Source: Mesotaenium endlicherianum | Lineage: Eukaryota > Streptophyta > Zygnematophyceae > Zygnematales > Mesotaeniaceae | DNA: 64,000 nt | NCBI GenBank assembly: GCA_009602735.1 | Contig: WELA01004268.1 | Coordinates: 1,198,363-1,262,362, forward strand | Direction: 5' to 3' | Shown: positions 59,536 through 64,000 of the stretch, in pieces | How the letters are laid out: each line of letters begins with the position of its first letter | Numbering within the stretch: the stretch's first letter is position 1 | The notes under the pieces: model-generated | What the model saw: only the letters and a program-made list of their open reading frames with translations | Database searches by the model: none | Told to the model about the DNA's origin: nothing | Program-made: the position numbers and the translations under genes

Positions 59536-60798
59536 TTGCAAGAAGCAACCGACAAATCGCGTGCATGTACGGGTCAAATATCAATTTCAACGAACAAATT
59601 GCCTCTGTTCAGCATGAAACAGACCCTTCTTCTTCGTGTGTCTTCTTGCATTTCCGCCATGGCTGACGACGACAACTCTCGCGACGTCTTATTAGGGTGT
59701 GTGATTTTAGTACCGGCCGTGTTCTTTGGCCAGACATGGGCGTATGACCATATTAAGGACAATAGTGAGGACATTTTCTTAGGCGGAGATGTGAAGAAGT
59801 GTGAGCCAAAGAAAGGGCAGGAGGATATTTACACTCTTTTTTTCCCCTGTACCAAGACTAGACCCAAGTATTTGAAGCTCTTTCTTGTCGCAAACCTAAG
59901 GAATTTCACTGTGGGCTTTGAGAAGGTTAGTGTAGTTGTTTACAAACGGATTTCCAAAGGGATCCAACCGGATTCTGAGCCTAACTCTCAGGTCGTATTC
60001 TGAGAGTTTCAGACAGCTATTCTTGACAATGAGATGCATGAGGAAAAAGAGCTCACTCCCTTCAGCTTAAGTGACAGCCAGGCTACTGAATCCGAGGACC
60101 TTAGAAAGAGAGACAGGCCATCTGGAAGTAAAAATATCACTGATCCTGCTTTCAGGAGCAAGTTTATGAGGAAGACCAAAAAGGCTAGCATGAGTGAGAA
60201 GGGCAAAGGAGTAGCATTAGATCCTGACTCTGATGCCAGCAGTGATGAGTTTGGAGAGAGCTCATCCAAGGAGGAAGAAGATGACAATGTTCCTATTGCT
60301 ATCAGCATAGTGGAAGTGGAGAATGAGGTGGAAGAGGCCCAGGAGGAAGAAGTGTGGGACTGGCAATCAGCAACTGTTGGACATTCTGATAATGAGGAGC
60401 TGCTACAACTGAGTAAGAGCAACCACCATGGTCTTATTGGCATCTTTAACAGAAGATTTTGAGCTCTCTCTCCATTTGGAGTCTTCTGTCTGCTCACCTC
60501 CATTTGGTTCTGTGAGCAACTAGCTATTGAGACCAACAGGTATGCCTCCGTGAATGGTGCCAAAGGTTGGCTGCCCATCACTACCACAGAGATTGTCATT
60601 TTCCATGGCCTGTGCATGGCAATGGGGCTGCGTGCATTGCCAAGACTTGGTAAATATTGGCCAAATAGTGTGAAGGGTCCTCTTACTCTTCCTAGTTTTA
60701 ATAGGTTCATGAGTGCAAATAGGTTCAAAGATATAAGAAGATGCTTTCATATGAAGGACAATAAAAGCAGAGATTGCTTTTTTGGAGAGTCTAAATAG
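59536..60798 (+). mobile_element. piggyBac-type DNA transposon relic
   Basis: The segment 60535-60798 reads ITTTEIVIFHGLCMAMGLR, LPSFNRFMSANRFKDIRRC and FHMKDN, the start of the DDE_Tnp_1_7 (piggyBac) transposase domain. The preceding frame 60034-60462 is acidic and Ser-rich (EFGESSSKEEEDDN), as in piggyBac N-termini. The frame 59536-60003 (DVKKCEPKKGQEDIY, ATG candidates at 59536 and 59614) may be an upstream N-terminal domain. It is decayed: there is a stop at 60001-60003 between the first two parts, the next frame ends at 60462, and the domain stops at 60798 before the catalytic Asp residues. No terminal inverted repeats were found. Confidence 0.7.
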
Positions 60799-60984
60799 TA
60801 TCAGTTGTGGCAATTACATCCTTTCGCAGGTGTTTGCAGCAAAACTTAGCATAGTATTACAGCTTTGGACTGGACCTGACTGTGAATGAAAGAACAATTC
60901 AATAAAGAATAAACAATGCCCCATTAGAATGTACAACCCTTCTAAGCCTTACAAGTATGGCACATAACCATTTTTAATATGCAA

Positions 60985-61112
60985 TGTCGTGCATTAAGAG
61001 GTCGAGTGCGCATCATCGAGATAAGAAATACACAATAGGCAAGCAGGCTCTGCTGCAATGAAAGTGGGAATGCACGTGGCCTTAAGACCAAAAAGAGAGT
61101 CAACTGTCAAAT
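60985..61112 (-). repeat. LTR-start fragment of the element C family
   Basis: Direct copy of 61905-62031 about 920 bp away (shared AATACACAATAGG, AAGCAGGCT, GGGAATGCACGTGG, AAAGAGAGTCA). Also related to the hairpin arm at 15544-15670. Confidence 0.7.
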
Positions 61113-61115
61113 GTT

Positions 61116-61440
61116 TGAATAAGTGATCCTCAAAACACAAGAGGTAAAAGTGTAAGCTTTGCTGATAATTCTGTTACTTACAACTGGCATAATGGACTTC
61201 TAAAAAGATGGCCCTCTAGAGACATCCACTGCTATATACTCCTTGCAAAACCGGCGTTGAAGGCGGCGGATTCAATGCACACAGTCACACTAGGAGCCTC
61301 TCCCATGCCCACGAAAATGGAGGCAAGGCACGTACTAGCACTCTTGTTGGCTAAGCATAACATAAACCAATCAAAACTAGTGCAAGGAATATGCTAAAAG
61401 CTTCTCATTGGTGGAGCTTATCTCAGATAAAGCCTCAAAA
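61116..61440. other. Unassigned sequence between two LTR-type fragments
   Basis: About 325 bp without recognised coding or repeat similarity in this window. Confidence 0.4.
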
Positions 61441-63052
61441 GTAGATCAAGAACTTGAGGAAGCTTCCTCTAAGGATGAGTGATGCAGTCACCAAGTTATA
61501 ATTCTAATGATGCTCATTTACTACGATAATGCAAGCTAAGTGTAGACTATCAAGCTCGCGGATTTGTGCGCTAAAAGCTAAGGGTCTTTGGAGTCGCAAA
61601 GAGCCAACAATGTGACCTTTGGACACATTGAAGTCACAAAGTGGCCTTTGGTGAACACTGGAACTTTGCTAGGGTCCTGTAGGTGGCGCGGACTAGATCG
61701 TGATTATCTCGCTTGACACTTGACCAAATGACGCGAAACCGGTGCCAATCGGAAGGTGGCTCGGGGCTCTACAATTCAACAATTCTGAACGCTAGAAAAA
61801 ATCAACACATGGATGCGTACAGCTAAGTCAAAGTCGGCCTTCCTAGGTTGATGGTTCACACACGTGTAGCTCGGATTAGTGCGACGACCTCGACCTAATG
61901 TGTCATGACAGCTGTCGTGCATTAAGGGGTCAACTGTGCATTATCGGCATAAGCAATACACAATAGGTAAGCAGGCTTTGTTGCAATGAAAGCGGGAATG
62001 CACGTGGGCCAAAAGAGAGTCAGTTGTCAAATACGCCTAGTCCTTGGGCGGCCGCGCGTCGCAGGGACGAGCCTGCAAGTCAAAGTTAGGGAGATGGCAT
62101 GGACCACAATTTTTTGTGTGATCCTTGTGAAGACGACCATCTGCACCTTCCAACTCCAACACGTTTGATACCAAGACGCGCTTGACCCGCAGGATGACTG
62201 GCGAGCTGTCTGTGTCGAGGGTGTTCTTTGTCCGGCGTCAGAGGTACACGAAGTCGCCTGCGGAAAATTGTAACACCCGCGGACGACAGGCTCCTCCACG
62301 AGTCATGGCGTACCTTAGCAGGACACGATGCTGTGCAATGTCGAGGTTGTCCATGGCCATGGGCATCAGGCGCTGAAAAAAGCTGTGCACGTTGCCCGAT
62401 AAGAGCGCTCCACGACTCAAGACTGTCCAAGTCCAAGACGTTCACGGCCACTGTCCTCGCCGCGGTTGGCAGGATCGGCTGGCATCCATAGAGGAGGAAG
62501 AAGGGAGAGTGCAAGGCCAAGAAGGCCTGTTACATGAACTTGTATTCCATAGCCAGCCACGGGAGTACGTCGTGTCAGTGGGTGCTCTCATGGGTAAGGC
62601 AATTGTGACGCAACCCCAGTTTGACAATTTGCACCATGCGCCCGGCAGGGCCGTCAGCCTGAGGGTGATTGCGAAAGGTGGTGCGGTGGTCGATCATAGA
62701 GCGCTCCAGCAGCTTCTGAAAGCTTCCCTAGAAATCCTTGCCCTGGTCGGTCAGCACCTCTGCGCAGCCGCCAAAGCGGCAAGGAACCTGATCAAGGAAT
62801 GCCTGGGCGATCCCCTCACTAGCCTTGCTAGGCAAGATCACGAGCTCGATCCACTTGGACATGTGCTCCATCGTCACCAAGAGGTTGCCTCGGCGGGACT
62901 TGGACAACTTCCCAGCCAAGTCCAATGAAAGGGGGAAGGGTGCTGGGAGTGCGCCCATACACACTCACGCACCCTCGCTCGCAAGTGGAAGCGTGCACAA
63001 GGACCTTTTTAGTTGCATACACAAGGTGGAGTGGCCTGGTGGTGCGCCACCA
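61441..63052 (-). mobile_element. Ty3/gypsy fossil G, relative of element C
   Basis: LTR-type sequence 61450-62034, clearly related to 25660-26110 (CGCGGATTTGTGCGC, CAAATGACGCGAAACCGGTG, GGTTGATGGTTCACACACGT), follows integrase sequence on the minus strand (62040-63000). Integrase words match element C: MEHMSKWIELV, SKASEGIAQAFLDQV, AEVLTDQGKDF and LQKLLERSMIDHRTT-like. Only the 3' part is present in the window, and it is broken and more diverged than the arms of C. It is cut at 63053 by element H. Confidence 0.75.
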
Positions 63053-64000
63053 TTGCAAGAGTTAGAGGGCTACACGAGGGAGGAGTGGAAAAAAACTCAC
63101 TTTTTAAGAAAAGTCGTGTACAAGATAAGAAGGTTAGATTAGACTAGACTAGGCTCCCTCTACTTCTTTGTGCTTCCCTTTTATTCTTCAACTCTAAGTG
63201 TCCTCTCTAGCAAAATACCTCCAGAACCTTCTCCTATGGTTCCTTTCATGTAGGTGACCTTGCCTAGTTGGACAAGCTAGCAATCCACTAACTCTCACGG
63301 AGTTTCTATGAATTCCACCATCACTTTGGCACTCTACGTAATCGTATGTAGTTTCTGAAACCCTCATGATTCAATGTTCTACTTCTTGGACTCCAACCGA
63401 AATTTTCGTCACTGGACCTGTCCTTGTCACTAAATTGAATATGTGACATTAAAAATTAACTAAAAACTCCCAAAACTCATCACTTTCTCAATACTTGTCC
63501 AAATGACTTGAAATAAAGGCCAAAATTCTTCTAAAATCACGCTCTATGCATATAAAATGCTAGAAAAATACAAATTACACTTTTCCAACCTTACATCATC
63601 CCCCTCCTCAAGATGCGACGTCCTCGGCGCATACTAAGCATAAGTGACGTCATATGAGGAATTGAGCTCACATATACGCTAGAAAAACACATATACACAT
63701 ATGTTTATACAAGTTGCAGGTCTTGAACTGGCTCCAGGATGATACTCATTATTCCAAGCTTGCTTCACTTAGTAAAAGCTCCATCGCATACATTGGCTCC
63801 ACACATGGCATCTCCTAACACAAATGCATCTTCGTCGTCAACTTCATCGTCTTGAAATAGGCCAATATCTTCATACAGGCTGTAGCATACTCCCTCCATT
63901 ATGTCCACATACTCCAAAGCTGGATCCAATGCATAATAGTCTGCCAAATTGCCAAAATACTCATTCTTCGCCCTCTTGGACAAGTGGCAGCTCCTCGTCG
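63053..64000 (-). mobile_element. 3' end of an LTR retroelement H, continuing beyond the window
   Basis: On the minus strand a purine-rich tract GAGGAGGGGGA (63592-63602) is followed by TGATGTAAGGTTGG, the typical polypurine-tract/3' LTR junction. The tract is preceded by GCCGAGGACGTCGCATCTTG, resembling gypsy-element 3' ends. The 3' LTR probably spans about 63053-63604 (TGATG to TTGCA). The frame at 63765-63983 (YYALDPALEYVDIMEG, DDEVDDEDAFVL) is unassigned and lies upstream of the tract. Family beyond LTR element is inference. Confidence 0.5.

Overview
The window is nuclear DNA of a photosynthetic eukaryote of the green lineage, most likely a streptophyte (charophyte) alga. The host genes have many short exons with GT-AG introns. 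They include a chloroplast-targeted CPP1/CDF1-type J-like membrane protein, a plant-type universal-stress-domain receptor-like cytoplasmic kinase and a plant-type VOC (glyoxalase-fold) protein. The transposons are plant-style chromoviruses with an initiator-Met tRNA primer site, plus a Ty3/gypsy element that carries a DNA cytosine methyltransferase, an arrangement reported from charophytes. A piggyBac relic would be unusual in a land plant. The lineage call is inference; no rRNA or organelle marker is present.

Layout. 1-3.9 kb: 5' part of a USP-RLCK kinase gene (minus strand, running off the left edge). 4-5.6 kb: intergenic with simple repeats. 5.65-31.4 kb: a dense nest of Ty3/gypsy fossils. 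Chromovirus A (6.5-12.4 kb) is interrupted by LTR-like repeats Y and D. Chromovirus B (12.4-31.4 kb) is split by a second gypsy element E, which is itself split by the GC-rich element C (15.4-26.1 kb). C holds two zinc knuckles, an aspartic protease, a DNMT3-like cytosine methyltransferase, reverse transcriptase and integrase. It is bounded by inverted, not direct, copies of its end. 31.4-36.4 kb: AT-rich gene desert. 36.4-40.1 kb: CPP1 (plus). 41.2-47.4 kb: a minus-strand gene with a FAS1 domain, a long acidic linker, an EGF-like module and a GT29 sialyltransferase-type domain, plus one or two further minus-strand exons at its 3' side. 49.2-50.7 kb: second copies of repeat families X and Y. 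51.7-54.4 kb: multi-exon minus-strand gene of unknown function, divergent from the VOC gene (54.7-55.7 kb, plus). 56.6-59.3 kb: chromovirus fossil F (minus). 59.5-60.8 kb: piggyBac relic. 61-63 kb: relative of element C (minus). 63-64 kb: 3' end of another LTR element (minus).

How the genes relate. The host genes are unrelated housekeeping, signalling and glycan genes separated by transposon debris; no operon-like logic is expected. The most notable single item is the methyltransferase frame inside retroelement C. The most notable host item is the FAS1-EGF-GT29 architecture. All exon models were made by eye from splice signals, phase agreement and family motifs, without transcripts.
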